NCBI GenBank assembly: GCA_018366495.1
Contig: JAGZHZ010000010.1
Span: forward strand, 23,804 to 87,803
DNA length: 64,000 nucleotides
Direction: 5' to 3'
Origin: Clostridiales bacterium
GTDB lineage: Bacteria; Bacillota; Clostridia; Lachnospirales; Lachnospiraceae
Part shown: in pieces, positions 33,041 through 42,129 of the stretch
Layout of the letters: the number at the start of each line of letters is the position of its first letter
Numbering within the stretch: position 1 is the first letter of the stretch
Made by a program: the position numbers and the translations under genes
The notes under the pieces: generated by a model
The model's database searches: none
What the model saw: only the letters and a program-made list of their open reading frames with translations
Told to the model about the DNA's origin: nothing

Positions 33041-35683
33041 TTATTTAGCCTCGTACCAGTTCTCCCCTTCATGAATATCTACTTCCAAACGGACAGAAAA
33101 ATCTGCTGCCCCTGTCATTTCCTCCTCAAGGATTCGTTTTACTTCTTCTGCTTCTTCTTTTGCCGCCTCAATCAATAATTCATCATGCACCTGCAAAACG
33201 AGTCTGGAACGCATTTTTTCTCTTTTTAAACGATCGTTTACACGGTTCATCGCAATCTTTATCACATCTGCTGCTGTTCCCTGAATCGGAGAATTCATCG
33301 CAATGCGCTCTCCGAAAGAACGCTGCATAAAATTGCTTGATTTTAATTCCGGTATCGGTCGTATTCTTCCAAAAAGACTGGAGACATATTCATTTTCTTT
33401 TCCTTCTTTTACAAGATTGTCAAGACACTCTTTTATTTTCGGATACGTTTTGAAATACTGTTCAATGTATTCGCCGGCTTCTTTTCTTGTAATGCTTAAG
33501 CCCTGACTCAGTCCAAAGGAACTAATACCATAGACAATTCCAAAATTGACTGCTTTTGCATTTCTTCTCTGCAGATCTGTCACTTCTTCAAATGGCACAT
33601 GAAAGACTTCTGATGCTGTCAGACGGTGAATATCCTGCGCATGACGATATGCTTCAATCAGTGTCTGATCTTTTGACATATGAGCCAGAATACGCAGTTC
33701 GATCTGAGAATAGTCTGCATCGACAAAAACAAAACCATCCTCTGGTACAAATACCTTTCGGATCATTCGGCCAAGCTCCATGCGTACTGGAATATTCTGA
33801 AGATTTGGCTCTGTGCTGCTCAATCGCCCTGTTGCTGTAATTGTCTGGTTAAAAGTCGTATGGATTCTCCCATCTTCCTCTATAAATGCAGCCAATCCAT
33901 CTGCATAAGTAGATTTTAATTTTGCAAGCTGACGGTATTCCAGGACAGCCGACACGATCGGATATTTTCCTTCAAGCTTTTCCAAAACATCTGCCGCTGT
34001 AGAATATCCTGTTTTTGTTTTTTTCGCATTTGGCAGTTTCATCTTTTCAAATAAAATGACGCCAAGCTGTTTTGGAGAGTTGATATTAAACGTTTCTCCA
34101 GCCATCGTATAGATTTCTTCTTCCAGCTGGCTAATCCTCAAAGAAAGCTGCTCGCCATATGATTTTAAAGCTTCTCCTTTTACCAAAACTCCTGTTTTTT
34201 CCATATCCCACAGCGTATATACAAGCGGCATCTCTACCTCCTCGTACAGCTTTTTCATTCCCATCTGTTCCAGTCTTTCGATCACTTTTTCTCTCGCAGC
34301 TCTGGCTGTGTACGCCTGCAGACATGCATAATCAATTACTTTCTGCTTCTCTTCCTCCCACATCTGTCTGCCGGTGTGCTTGCCGAACAGTTCTGTCTTT
34401 GACGGAAAAATCTCTGTCAGATATTCTCTTGCAAGATCTTCATATGGATACGTCTCTTTTAATGGATTGATCAGATACGATGCCACCTCTAAATCTGCGA
34501 TATTTCCCTTTTCTCTTTTCACTCCGTCCAGGAAAAACAGCTGCGATTTCAGAGCAAACGTTGCTGCATAAGATACGTTTTCCAGCAGACGGCACATTTT
34601 TGTCTGAAGGTATGCACAAGTCAGGAACCCCTGAACAGGAATGTAATATGTCTCTTCCTTTGAGAAAGACAACGCACATCCAAGCAGTTCTTTTCCCTCT
34701 GTTTCCAGGAAAAATCCGATTTCTGTCTTCTTTTCTCCTGCCTCAAAGATTGCCTCCGCTTCCGACAGTTCCGACACTTCCCTGAATTCTTTTTTATAAG
34801 AAGTTTCCTTTACTTCACTGGAAAAACGGGATAAAAAATTCTTAAATTCCAGCTCTTGAAACATCTCAAATGCCTGTTTTGTAAAAAGTTCTTCAATTCG
34901 CACCTGATCCATCGTAAAATCTACCGGGCTGTCCGTATTGATCGTTGCCAGCGTCTTGCTCAGTTTTGCCTGATCAAAGTATGTCCTAAGCGCTTCTCTT
35001 GCTTTGTTCGGTTTGATTTCCTCCAGATGTTCATACGCATTTTCTATCGTGCCATATTCCTTAATCAGCTTTGTCGCTGTCTTTGTTCCGATTCCGGGAA
35101 CACCCGGAATATTATCGGAGGCATCTCCCATCAGAGCTTTTACCTCTATGATCTGTTCTGGCGTGACCTCGCATTTTTCCAGGACATCTTTTGCATAATA
35201 ATCTTCAATCTCTGTCCCGCTTCTCTTTGTCTTTGGAATCCGAATCTTGATATGTTCTGAAGCAATCTGCAAAAGGTCCCGATCCCCTGAAATCAGAGAA
35301 ACGTCGTATCCTTCTCTCTCCATTTTTTTTGCTGTCGTTCCAAGTAAGTCATCCGCCTCATATCCTTTTACTTCCATTGTATAGATATTCATCGCATGAA
35401 GTACCTTCTTTAAAACCGGTATCTGCTCTCCAAGTTCCGGCGGCATCCCTTTTCTGTTTCCTTTATAGTCTTTATATAATTCATGCCGAAATGTCGGAAA
35501 TTTCAAATCAAAAGCAATCGCCATATACTGCGGCTTTTCTTCATCCAGAATTTTCAACATGATATTTAAAAATCCATAAATTCCATTCGTGTGAAGTCCC
35601 TCTGAATTACTTAAATCCGGAAGGCCGTAAAATGCTCTGTTTACAATACTGTTTCCGTCAAATAATACGATCTTTTCTCTCAT
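33041..35683 (-). CDS. polA: DNA polymerase I
   Basis: Repair and Okazaki-fragment polymerase, 880 aa from the ATG at 35683 after GGAGGA. Domains: 5' nuclease (1-290; FDGNSIVNRAFYG, YEADDLLGT, SGDRDLLQI), a 3'-5' exonuclease-like region (about 300-470) in which the DEDD acidic residues are not recognisable, and the polymerase (about 500-880; TATGRLSSTEPNLQN, DADYSQIELR, VHDELLIE). Loss of proofreading is common in Firmicute PolA. It is followed closely by coaE. Confidence 0.96.
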   Translation of the reverse strand: MREKIVLFDGNSIVNRAFYGLPDLSNSEGLHTNGIYGFLNIMLKILDEEKPQYMAIAFDLKFPTFRHELYKDYKGNRKGMPPELGEQIPVLKKVLHAMNIYTMEVKGYEADDLLGTTAKKMEREGYDVSLISGDRDLLQIASEHIKIRIPKTKRSGTEIEDYYAKDVLEKCEVTPEQIIEVKALMGDASDNIPGVPGIGTKTATKLIKEYGTIENAYEHLEEIKPNKAREALRTYFDQAKLSKTLATINTDSPVDFTMDQVRIEELFTKQAFEMFQELEFKNFLSRFSSEVKETSYKKEFREVSELSEAEAIFEAGEKKTEIGFFLETEGKELLGCALSFSKEETYYIPVQGFLTCAYLQTKMCRLLENVSYAATFALKSQLFFLDGVKREKGNIADLEVASYLINPLKETYPYEDLAREYLTEIFPSKTELFGKHTGRQMWEEEKQKVIDYACLQAYTARAAREKVIERLEQMGMKKLYEEVEMPLVYTLWDMEKTGVLVKGEALKSYGEQLSLRISQLEEEIYTMAGETFNINSPKQLGVILFEKMKLPNAKKTKTGYSTAADVLEKLEGKYPIVSAVLEYRQLAKLKSTYADGLAAFIEEDGRIHTTFNQTITATGRLSSTEPNLQNIPVRMELGRMIRKVFVPEDGFVFVDADYSQIELRILAHMSKDQTLIEAYRHAQDIHRLTASEVFHVPFEEVTDLQRRNAKAVNFGIVYGISSFGLSQGLSITRKEAGEYIEQYFKTYPKIKECLDNLVKEGKENEYVSSLFGRIRPIPELKSSNFMQRSFGERIAMNSPIQGTAADVIKIAMNRVNDRLKREKMRSRLVLQVHDELLIEAAKEEAEEVKRILEEEMTGAADFSVRLEVDIHEGENWYEAK

Positions 35684-35774
35684 TTCTTCCTCCATGCTGC
35701 ATTTTAGGATACTGCCGCATATCTGTTTTTTTCAGCCGCCGGCATTTTAGCTGTGTACCTCCGTTATTTTATCT

Positions 35775-36158
35775 TTACCCATTAAATAAGAAGTCATACA
35801 GCCATGTCTCCTCTATTCCGCCAAATTTCAAATTTTGTATCTGTGTAAAAATTATAAAGCAAAGCAAGAGCTCAGCGATCAAAATAAATCCATATCGCCA
35901 GGAACGTTTTAATTTCCACTTTCTCACAGTTCTTTCTGCCTCACGCAGGTCTTCTTCTAACATTCCTTTGATATCATAGGAAACAAGTTCCTCCGAATCC
36001 AGCCTCTGCATTGCAAAATGAATAATATAATAAATTTCTAATTCTTCATAACATTCTCTGCATCCTCTGATATGATGCAGAAAATCATCCAGAATTTCCC
36101 CGCCCAGTTCACGGTTTAAATAATCCATCACAAGGCTCTGTGTTTCTTTACAGTCCAT
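35775..36158 (-). CDS. zf-HC2-type membrane protein (anti-sigma-factor-like)
   Basis: 127 aa. The N-terminal zinc finger matches the anti-sigma HCC motif: a Cys near the start (MDCKETQ) and HHIRGCRECYEEL (H-x3-C-x2-C). One membrane segment lies at about 89-108, and the C-terminus outside is short. No sigma factor gene is adjacent and the extracytoplasmic part is too small for a sensor domain. It lies 91 bp before polA and may be in the same transcript. It could be an orphan anti-sigma-like regulator. Confidence 0.7.
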   Translation of the reverse strand: MDCKETQSLVMDYLNRELGGEILDDFLHHIRGCRECYEELEIYYIIHFAMQRLDSEELVSYDIKGMLEEDLREAERTVRKWKLKRSWRYGFILIAELLLCFIIFTQIQNLKFGGIEETWLYDFLFNG

Positions 36159-36349
36159 ATCATCACCTATTTCTATCGACGTTTCCTGCTGTTTCCATCA
36201 TCCGTCTGCCATTCTCATGAATCAGATCGGGAATCCATTTTACTTTCTTAAGACTATCATTTTCATATCAGAAAGTCAAACGCAAACTGTCAGGCAATAT
36301 CTCTTGCGCTTGATTTTTTTTATTTCTTCGTATATCCTTAAAAGAAAAA

Positions 36350-36378
36350 GGCAGATACTTCTCATATCAGCATCTGCC
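36350..36378 (-). terminator. Minus-strand terminator upstream of mnmM
   Basis: GGCAGAT/ATCTGCC arms with a 15-base loop, followed on the minus strand by TTTTTCTTTT. The nearest minus-strand gene upstream of it is the ABC permease ending at 36956, so the transcript from that operon would cross mnmM in antisense before ending here. Confidence 0.65.
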
Positions 36379-36395
36379 GGAAAGGTTTATTTTCA

Positions 36396-36959
36396 ATGAA
36401 TTCTTATCAAATCACTGCATGGTGCAGCCACTTTATCTCCAATCATGTCAGACAAGGAGACTTATGTATTGACGCCACAATGGGCAATGGAAATGATACG
36501 GAACTTTTATGCCGTCTTGTCGGTGAAACAGGTCATGTTCATGCCTTTGATATCCAAAAAATGGCTTTGGAACATACGAGAAAAAGACTGGAATCATCCA
36601 GCCTTCTGTCTCGCTGCACACTTCATCCGGTCTCCCATACACAGATGGATCAGTACTGCAATCCTGAAAGTGTGCGCTGTATCGTGTTTAATTTTGGCTA
36701 TCTGCCCTGCGCAGACCACTCGATCTGTACCCAGCCCGACTCAAGCATCGCTGCAATCAAGACAGGTCTTTGTCTTTTACAAAAAGACGGTCTGATGAGT
36801 CTTTGTATCTACAGCGGGGGAGATACCGGATTTGCAGAGCGCGATGCCATCTTGTCTTTTTTAAAAACACTTGATCCGAAAAAGTATCTTGTCATTTTAT
36901 CACAGTATTACAATCGTCCAAATCATCCGCCGATTCCTGCTATGATTTTAAAACTCTAA
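36396..36959 (+). CDS. mnmM: tRNA wobble-uridine methyltransferase MnmM (YtqB-like)
   Basis: SAM-dependent methyltransferase, 187 aa. The SAM-binding motif is DATMGNGNDTELL (about 26-38), and FNFGYLPCADHSI, PDSSIAAIKTGL and NRPNHPPIPAMI match the YtqB family. B. subtilis YtqB/MnmM completes the mnm5(s2)U34 modification of tRNA by methylating nm5U. It is an isolated plus-strand gene whose last four bases overlap the end of the convergent ABC permease gene. The binding site GAAAGG has slightly long spacing. Confidence 0.85.
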   Translation: MNSYQITAWCSHFISNHVRQGDLCIDATMGNGNDTELLCRLVGETGHVHAFDIQKMALEHTRKRLESSSLLSRCTLHPVSHTQMDQYCNPESVRCIVFNFGYLPCADHSICTQPDSSIAAIKTGLCLLQKDGLMSLCIYSGGDTGFAERDAILSFLKTLDPKKYLVILSQYYNRPNHPPIPAMILKL

Positions 36960-37624
36960 GCTTTTTGTGGAATCTTTTTCTTTCTCGCTATCTGGATATT
37001 CATTTTTCCAGCATACGTCCGAAAAAGCAAAGCCAGTAAGACGAAAAGAATACCTGTAAAGAAAAGATACCATTTTTCTGTGAAACTCCCTGCTGACATT
37101 GAATTTAAGTACCATTTTCCAAGATATTTTTTGCCGTTCCCCATGTTCATCACATAATACAGCATCGGCATCATATAAGCCAACGGCATTGTATTTGAGA
37201 CGGCAAATGTGAGCATCCCTATTCCGCCCAAAAAAATCATGCCGGCTGCAGTCCCTGCAAAATACTTCCAGAAAGGAAATACTGCTCCTTTCCATTGAAA
37301 AAACAATAACGCTGCAGCTTCCAGCAAAAGCATCAGAAACAGAGACTGAAGAAAACGAACCAGGCAGACAATACCGGCAGACATTCGTTTTGTATCCAGC
37401 AGATTCCGGACTGCAAGATCCTGATCCGGCAAAAAGACAGGAACAAAGCAGATAATTCCCAGAAGAATAAAATAAACTTCCGATACTTTTGCCACTGAAA
37501 TCTCATCCATCCCATTGATATCAAAAAAGAACGGCATCAGCAGGCAAAAAATGACGGCTCCCACTGCATGATATCTCAGATTTTGTCTCCAATTGACTTT
37601 CAAAATCTCAATGATGTTTTCCAT
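36956..37624 (-). CDS. ABC-2 type transporter membrane protein (small permease)
   Basis: 222 aa integral membrane protein with about six hydrophobic segments, with the general look of an ABC-2 exporter subunit. The start is the ATG at 37624 after GGTGGGGG; the longer frame lies inside the upstream gene. It overlaps that gene by 17 bases and is third in an ATPase-permease-permease operon. Substrate unknown. At the far end it overlaps the 3' end of mnmM by four bases. Confidence 0.78.
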   Translation of the reverse strand: MENIIEILKVNWRQNLRYHAVGAVIFCLLMPFFFDINGMDEISVAKVSEVYFILLGIICFVPVFLPDQDLAVRNLLDTKRMSAGIVCLVRFLQSLFLMLLLEAAALLFFQWKGAVFPFWKYFAGTAAGMIFLGGIGMLTFAVSNTMPLAYMMPMLYYVMNMGNGKKYLGKWYLNSMSAGSFTEKWYLFFTGILFVLLALLFRTYAGKMNIQIARKKKIPQKA

Positions 37625-38846
37625 TTTTCCCCCACCGTCCTTTTCTTTTTTTATCATAAATGAGAATTGCTGCTGCAATTAGAAGAAAACTGAGTCCTGT
37701 ATAAAAAATTCGGTTGGCTGCCAGCTCATTAAAGACTGCTTCATAGATTCCCCTCTGTCCTAAAGAATTAAATCGAGGAATCAGATTCCATCCGACGCTT
37801 CCTGTCAGTTGGTAAGCAGATTGAAACAGAGAAATCAGCCAGTACATTCCCATCACCAGAATAGCAAAGGCTCCTCCTGCCAGCTCTGTGAAGAAAAATC
37901 CTGCTGAGACAGAAAACAGGACGCTCGGCAGAAGCCATCCTGCCAGATATTTTCCATAGAGCAGAAAATCACCTGATGCGCCTAAGGATTTTGCGACGTA
38001 GGAAGCCTGCATAGCTGGAGAAATTGAGAGAATCAAAACAGGAATCATTGCCGCTGTCACGATTGCAAAATAGCGCGTCAAAATCAGACCGACAGAAGAA
38101 ATTTCCTTGGAAGCGATTACTTCCTGCGCTTTTGCTCTCTTATCGCGCACTGCTCTCGTCACAGCAAGAAAGACTGGCAAGATAGCCAGTAAAATTCCAA
38201 AATAGTCGCAAAACAGTCTGGCATACGCTCCGCTCACTTTATCCTTTTCTATGACTTTCTGATATTCCTCTTTTGCCTGCTCATATGACATTTCTTCCTT
38301 TGCTTCACTCTTGATTCGCTGTTCTGAAAATCTGCTTCCGCCTCCGAGCATCACGTCAATTTTTTTCATCTCTTCCAGAAATGTTTCATAGGAAACGGCC
38401 TTGTCCGGCATAATCTTAAACGAATCTACTTCCCATATATTTTCCTCACTTTTTCCCTCCAACGCTTCTGTGACCTTTTCCTGATAGGACTCAGCATCTT
38501 TTTCCAGTTCTTCTATCGTCCGCCCTGTCAGTCTCTCAAGCGTTTCTTTTACCATCTCCTGTTCCTCTTCATCCGTCTGAACATTTTTGTAAAACCCAAG
38601 AGGATATGTAGGATAACTGTTTCTTTGATAACTGTAGAACAGCTCGGTCAAAGCACATTCCATCCGCACCTCTTCATCATTACTCAGCATCTCCCCATAT
38701 TTTTTCTGTCCGGGCTGCGGTTTTGAAATTCCATCTATATCCTGAAGCTGTGTCACAAAGAACAAAATTAGACAACAGACATACAGCACATACGTCATAC
38801 TTTTCATATTTTGCCGGCATTCTTTCCAAAATAACTGCAAATACAC
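37608..38846 (-). CDS. ABC-2 type transporter permease with large extracellular loop
   Basis: 412 aa. One membrane segment near the N-terminus (about 17-37), then a hydrophilic, helical, Glu/Lys-rich region (about 40-205), then about five to six membrane segments. This layout is that of ABC-2 permeases of the NatB/lantibiotic-immunity kind. It starts at a GTG (38846) after GAGGTGAGC, four bases from the ATPase stop. Together with the ATPase and the small permease it forms an exporter; a two-component system lies directly upstream. Confidence 0.82.
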   Translation of the reverse strand: MYLQLFWKECRQNMKSMTYVLYVCCLILFFVTQLQDIDGISKPQPGQKKYGEMLSNDEEVRMECALTELFYSYQRNSYPTYPLGFYKNVQTDEEEQEMVKETLERLTGRTIEELEKDAESYQEKVTEALEGKSEENIWEVDSFKIMPDKAVSYETFLEEMKKIDVMLGGGSRFSEQRIKSEAKEEMSYEQAKEEYQKVIEKDKVSGAYARLFCDYFGILLAILPVFLAVTRAVRDKRAKAQEVIASKEISSVGLILTRYFAIVTAAMIPVLILSISPAMQASYVAKSLGASGDFLLYGKYLAGWLLPSVLFSVSAGFFFTELAGGAFAILVMGMYWLISLFQSAYQLTGSVGWNLIPRFNSLGQRGIYEAVFNELAANRIFYTGLSFLLIAAAILIYDKKRKGRWGKNGKHH

Positions 38847-38850
38847 ATGC

Positions 38851-39741
38851 TCACCTCATCTCTTTCTTATGAATGAAATATAAATATGCATCTTCTACGT
38901 TCGGCACACATTTTTCTGCATTCAAAAATGGAATCCATTGTCTGTCTTCCGCAATGAAGCGGATCTGTACTTTCTGTCCCTGGCTGACCATCCCAGTCAC
39001 AAAATAGTGACTTTTTACCTTTTCCAGTTCTATCCTTGAAACTTCTGCCTGAAAAATCACTTCTTTTGCTCCCTCCAAAAGCTGTGTCACCGTTCCATTA
39101 TATAAAAGATTTCCCTCTTTTAATACTGCAATTTTCTCACACGTTGCCTCAATGTCTCCCACAATATGCGTCGACAGCAGCACAATACGCTCCTGTGCTA
39201 CTTCGCATAAAAGATTTCTGAAACGTACTCTCTCTTCTGGATCCAGCCCTGCTGTCGGCTCATCTACAATAAGCACACGCGGATTGTGGATCAGAGCCTG
39301 GGCGATTCCCATTCTCCTTTTCATTCCGCCAGAAAGTGCTTTGATCTTCTTTTTTGCACAATCATCTAAGTTGACTTTCTTTAAAAGTTCCATAATGCGC
39401 TCTCTTCTCTGGCTTTTTTGTACGCCTGACAAAACAGCCAGATAATCCATGCCTTCATATACGCTCATTGTTCCATACATGGAAAATTCCTGCGGCAGAT
39501 ATCCAACAATACTACGGATTTCCTTACTTTTTTCAATCGGTATGCCGCACATTGTAATCTTTCCACTTGTCTTGGGCAAAAGAGAAGTCAAAATCTTCAT
39601 CATTGTCGTCTTTCCAGCTCCATTTGGTCCAAGCAGCCCGAACATTCCGCTCTCTATTGTCAAATTAATCTGATTCAGAGCTCTCTTGCTTCCATAATCT
39701 TTACAAACGTCTTCCAACACAATTTTCGTATCCATCTGCAT
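38851..39741 (-). CDS. ABC transporter ATP-binding protein (exporter type)
   Basis: 296 aa. Walker A GLLGPNGAGKTTM (about 34-46), Q-loop in YLPQEFSMYG, signature LSGGMKRRMGIAQAL, Walker B VLIVDEPTAGLD and switch His in LLSTHIV. The C-terminal extension of about 80 residues is typical of ABC-2 ATPases of the CcmA/NatA class. First gene of the exporter operon. The gap of 152 bp to the histidine kinase holds only AT-rich sequence. It could export a peptide, lipid or drug; nothing in the sequence decides. Confidence 0.92.
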   Translation of the reverse strand: MQMDTKIVLEDVCKDYGSKRALNQINLTIESGMFGLLGPNGAGKTTMMKILTSLLPKTSGKITMCGIPIEKSKEIRSIVGYLPQEFSMYGTMSVYEGMDYLAVLSGVQKSQRRERIMELLKKVNLDDCAKKKIKALSGGMKRRMGIAQALIHNPRVLIVDEPTAGLDPEERVRFRNLLCEVAQERIVLLSTHIVGDIEATCEKIAVLKEGNLLYNGTVTQLLEGAKEVIFQAEVSRIELEKVKSHYFVTGMVSQGQKVQIRFIAEDRQWIPFLNAEKCVPNVEDAYLYFIHKKEMR

Positions 39742-39893
39742 TTTTCCTTTCTGTTTCTATCAGTTTAAATAAAAAATCTCTATATTTTGTCTATATCCTT
39801 TTAGCTTTTCTCATTCTTGTTTTCTTAGTCTGTGCTTAAAATGACTACATTTTTTATTTCCTGATGTTCTGTGACTTTTCTGTACGCTCTAAT

Positions 39894-41099
39894 CTATACA
39901 ATAGAAAAGGAGGCACATACGATCGCCCCGCCTTCTATGCTATTGGAAAGTTCCAGCTCTCCTCCATGCTTTTTACATAAAATTTTGCAGATACTCAGTC
40001 CCAGACCGTAGTGCGTCCCTTCCCCTTTTTTCTGCGGATCTGTATAGTACGGTCTCATTGCCTGATAAAATTCTTCCTGACAAAATCCTCTTCCATCATC
40101 CTTCACATATAAAAATAAAAATTCTTCCTGTATCTCAAACTGGATTTCTATTTTGCTTTTAGCATAGCGCAGTGCATTTGACAAAAGATTCTCCATCACT
40201 TCTAAAACAATATTTTCATCAAAGTATCCGCATTTCTTTGGATACGCTGTCTTCTTTACCTCAATCTGGATGTTTCCCGCCTGTTCCAGTCCTTTTCCTG
40301 TCTGCCGGATCTTTTGCTCTAGATTTTCCAGTGAAATATTTTCTTTTTTAAGCTCTATTGTCTCGATCGAATGAATATCTTTCATGGTCTCTGTAAAATT
40401 TTTCAGCCGTTTTACCTGACGATCCATACAGCAGAGCGTCTCCATCAGCTTTTCCTGTGAGATTTTGCCTTTGGGATAAAATTGCAGCAGCATCTCTGTA
40501 TATCCCTGCATCACAGTCAGCGGTGTTCTCAGATCATGAGCAAATGCTGCATTTAAATTTCTCTGCTGCTCCATCATATCCCACATATCTTTTTTATTTT
40601 CAATCAGTCTTTTTCTCATTTTTTCAATTGCTTCACACGCTTTTCCCATCTCATCTTGCGCCTCCCACTCACATGGCATACTCAGATCATCTCTTCCAAT
40701 ATAATCTGCTTCTTTTATCATCTTTTCCAAAGGTTCTTTCAGTTTATTCTGATAGTAAAAATGCGAGGCAATACAGATTCCCGCGACAGGATAACTGATA
40801 ATCAGAATAATCGTAATCAGATGGATCACATTGATAATGGCATGTGCCTTTGGCGTTGGTTCATTTGAGGAGACCATAACGATCCTGCCAACTTCTGTCA
40901 CATACTGTGGATATATGATTTCATGCATGTTCTGGTTTAAAATAATATTTTCCCATTCCCCTAAAATTGTGAGTGTCAGCGCATATGCTAAAAGTGTCCC
41001 CAAAATTGCTGCCGTCATATAATACCATAGACTTTTCCTGAGCGATGTTTTTTGAAATCGTTCTGCCACTTTTTCCAATATACTATCTATCCAATCCAT
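39894..41099 (-). CDS. Sensor histidine kinase
   Basis: Membrane kinase of about 401 aa. Two membrane segments (about 29-49 and 95-116) border a short extracytoplasmic loop of about 45 residues, as in intramembrane-sensing kinases. HAMP-like linker, H box FAHDLRTPLTVM (about 195), N box ENLLSNALRYA, G boxes DDGRGF and GLGLSICK. The start is taken at the ATG at 41099 after GGGGAGTG; an upstream ATG at 41117 is possible. It overlaps the regulator by 13 bases. With the ABC exporter downstream it suggests sensing of antimicrobial peptides or cell-envelope stress, an inference from genomic pattern. Confidence 0.9.
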   Translation of the reverse strand: MDWIDSILEKVAERFQKTSLRKSLWYYMTAAILGTLLAYALTLTILGEWENIILNQNMHEIIYPQYVTEVGRIVMVSSNEPTPKAHAIINVIHLITIILIISYPVAGICIASHFYYQNKLKEPLEKMIKEADYIGRDDLSMPCEWEAQDEMGKACEAIEKMRKRLIENKKDMWDMMEQQRNLNAAFAHDLRTPLTVMQGYTEMLLQFYPKGKISQEKLMETLCCMDRQVKRLKNFTETMKDIHSIETIELKKENISLENLEQKIRQTGKGLEQAGNIQIEVKKTAYPKKCGYFDENIVLEVMENLLSNALRYAKSKIEIQFEIQEEFLFLYVKDDGRGFCQEEFYQAMRPYYTDPQKKGEGTHYGLGLSICKILCKKHGGELELSNSIEGGAIVCASFSIV

Positions 41100-41761
41100 C
41101 GATATCCCACTCCCCATACCGTCTCAATCAAAGGCTGCTGTTCATACTTGCCCATCTTTTCCCGAATCCTTCTGATATGTTCTGTGATGCTGCTGCTGTC
41201 TCCATCCTTTTCATATCCCCAGAGTTTTTCATAGATTGCTTCTTTGCTGAAAATCTGACCCTTGTGCATACTCAAAAGTTCCAAAATATTAAATTCTGTC
41301 TTTGTCAAAATAACCTCCTGATCTGCAAAATATAATTTTCTCTCCCCGTAACGGATCACAAAATTTCCGCAGAACCGAAGTTCTTCTTTTCCTTTTTGAC
41401 GTGCTTCTCTTCTCAGATGTGCCTCAATTCTGGCGCTCAGCTCTGCCAAGCTGAACGGCTTTATGATATAGTCATCTCCACCGCATTTCAGCCCGTTTAT
41501 TCGGTCTTGTTCTTCTACTTTCGCCGTTAAAAATAAAATCGAACAATCTACAAAATCACGGATTTTTCTGCATACCTCCAAACCGTCCATATCTGGCATA
41601 TTGATATCTAACAAAATCAGATCGGGTTGTACAGCGATCTTCTCCAATGCCTCTCTTCCATTTTTAGCTGTATATACAAGATATTCTTCCATTTCTAAAT
41701 AATCTTTGACCATTCTTAAAATGTCTTCTTCATCATCTGCCAGCAAAATTTTTCTCTGCAT
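41087..41761 (-). CDS. OmpR-family response regulator
   Basis: 224 aa from the ATG at 41761 after AAAGGAG; a long in-frame extension upstream has no binding site. The receiver domain has DDEED (acidic pocket), LLDINMPDMDG (phospho-acceptor Asp about residue 52), TAK and KPF. The C-terminal winged helix ends with the family pattern ITEHIRRIREKMG and TVWGVGYRW. It is cotranscribed with the overlapping histidine kinase and probably controls the ABC exporter next to them. Confidence 0.93.
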   Translation of the reverse strand: MQRKILLADDEEDILRMVKDYLEMEEYLVYTAKNGREALEKIAVQPDLILLDINMPDMDGLEVCRKIRDFVDCSILFLTAKVEEQDRINGLKCGGDDYIIKPFSLAELSARIEAHLRREARQKGKEELRFCGNFVIRYGERKLYFADQEVILTKTEFNILELLSMHKGQIFSKEAIYEKLWGYEKDGDSSSITEHIRRIREKMGKYEQQPLIETVWGVGYRWIG

Positions 41762-41917
41762 CACTATATCTCCTTTTATTGCGCTATCTCTGCTATTTGT
41801 ATACATAAAAACGAAACCGATTCTTCTTCGTCTTCTTTCTTTTTTCAATTTATCAAAAATTTCTCTATTTTTTCTCAAGATATTTCTTATTGTATAATTT
41901 TAGGATGTCAAGATCAT

Positions 41918-41964
41918 AAGGTCATAAACCATGTTGTTCTTGCACATAAATGGTTTATGACCTT
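41918..41964. repeat. Perfect 15-base inverted repeat
   Basis: AAGGTCATAAACCAT and its exact complement, separated by 17 bases. No T run follows on either strand, and the galK terminator is separate, 23 bp further on. It could be an operator, a stable RNA hairpin or the remnant of a miniature element. Confidence 0.7.
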
Positions 41965-41986
41965 AAAATCATTTTCGCCCTGTAAC

Positions 41987-42040
41987 AAAAAAACTGCGAG
42001 AATGACGAAACGCGTGATATCGTCATTTTCACAGTTTTTT
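41987..42040 (-). terminator. Terminator of galK
   Basis: Long stem of about 21 bases with two G-U-type mismatches, flanked by A and T runs; on the minus strand TTTTTTT follows. About 90 bp after the galK stop. Confidence 0.88.
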
Positions 42041-42129
42041 AAGATCAGTCAAACTCTTTTCCCCGCTGCTCACTCAGCAACCAGATTCATTTTATCTGCT
42101 GTCTTTTTTACAGATTTTATTTCTTTTGA

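Larger units (their letters stand above)
41762..42129. other. Intergenic region between the regulator and galK
   Basis: No gene was found. It contains AT-rich sequence before the regulator start with only a weak promoter candidate (TTGAGA, 17 bases, TGATAA), the long inverted repeat at 41918-41964 and the galK terminator at 41987-42040. Confidence 0.6.

Noticed and set aside
33041..35683. PolA exonuclease motifs lost as a sign of a broken gene
   Set aside because: Degenerate 3'-5' exonuclease domains are normal in Firmicute PolA; the polymerase and 5' nuclease motifs are intact.
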